Positions 6,044 through 6,108 of a stretch of 6,108 nucleotides of DNA are shown piece after piece. Source of the DNA: an uncultured Alphaproteobacteria bacterium (GTDB lineage Bacteria; Pseudomonadota; Alphaproteobacteria; UBA9655); NCBI GenBank assembly GCA_937967795.1, contig CALBSK010000056.1, positions 1 to 6,108 of the forward strand, given 5' to 3'. A program made the translations under genes and the position numbers. A model generated the notes under the pieces. The model saw only the letters and a list, made by a program, of their open reading frames with translations. It ran no database searches and was not told where the DNA came from. How positions within the stretch are numbered: position 1 is the stretch's first letter; each line of letters opens with the position of its first letter.

Positions 6044-6108
6044 TTATTCCCTGGCCATAAGCTGATCAACCTTATTGCCAAAGACTTCTGTTGCCTTCCT
6101 TAGAGGTT
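6044..6108 (-). CDS. Tyrosine recombinase (integrase), C-terminal end, partial
   Basis: Only the last 20 codons and the TAA stop (6046-6044) are in the window. The readable end is PLRKATEVFGNKVDQLMARE. This is the region just after the catalytic tyrosine of phage-type integrases that end 'QRY.HL.DEPLRKA...FG', as shown by the longer decayed copy at 5093-5286. This copy has no frameshift in the visible part, so the gene may be intact beyond the right edge. Such integrases insert and excise genomic islands at short attachment sites, often next to their own gene, so an element boundary could be near. Identification depends largely on the neighbouring copy. Confidence 0.75.
   Translation of the reverse strand, partial: PLRKATEVFGNKVDQLMARE
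6056..6108. repeat. Imperfect direct repeat, copy 2 (integrase 3' end, continues past edge)
   Basis: This is the partner of 5108-5162 in the same orientation, about 950 bp away. It lies inside the coding end of the integrase that runs off the window. The repeat brackets the 216-residue membrane protein gene. Confidence 0.85.

Overview
The window is an AT-rich stretch of bacterial accessory DNA that looks like one end of a conjugative or integrative element. At the left edge is the last part of a conjugative coupling protein (TraD-like). At the right edge is the 3' end of a phage-type tyrosine integrase. Between them lie cargo genes, a decayed second copy of the integrase tail, and a possible transposase remnant. 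The combination of an F-type coupling protein tail, a free-standing DnaA domain I protein, a ProP-type metabolite transporter and an integrase tail (TQRYTHLADEPLRKA) fits the conjugative islands of amoeba- or arthropod-associated intracellular Alphaproteobacteria (Rickettsiales/Holosporales, RAGE-like elements). A Legionella-like host is not excluded. The host assignment is an inference from gene content; no housekeeping gene or rRNA is present to settle it.

Layout, left to right. 3-200 (+): coupling protein C-terminus. 354-803 (-): a 149-residue protein with a DnaA domain I-like region and no ATPase, converging on traD. 804-1170: divergent non-coding region with a perfect 11-bp inverted repeat (923-960) and a candidate promoter. 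1171-2355 (+): amidase-signature hydrolase with a complete Lys-Ser-Ser triad. 2395-3678 (-): ProP-like MHS-family transporter, converging on the amidase. 3797-4726 (-): LysR-type regulator lying upstream of the transporter in the same direction. 4727-5092: LysR promoter region plus a weak transposase-like remnant. 5093-5286 (-): integrase C-terminal pseudogene. 5342-5992 (-): unrecognised single-pass membrane protein. 6044-6108 (-): intact-looking 3' end of an integrase that continues beyond the window.

A working picture: the left part belongs to a transfer module, and the right part to a recombination module near an element boundary. The amidase, transporter and LysR gene form a small metabolic cargo set that could import and hydrolyse an amide or related small molecule, but the substrate cannot be read from sequence. 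The two integrase tails, about 90% identical over the 53-55 bp that can be compared, flank the unknown membrane protein gene. This suggests a tandem duplication or a second element inserted next to the ruin of an earlier one.
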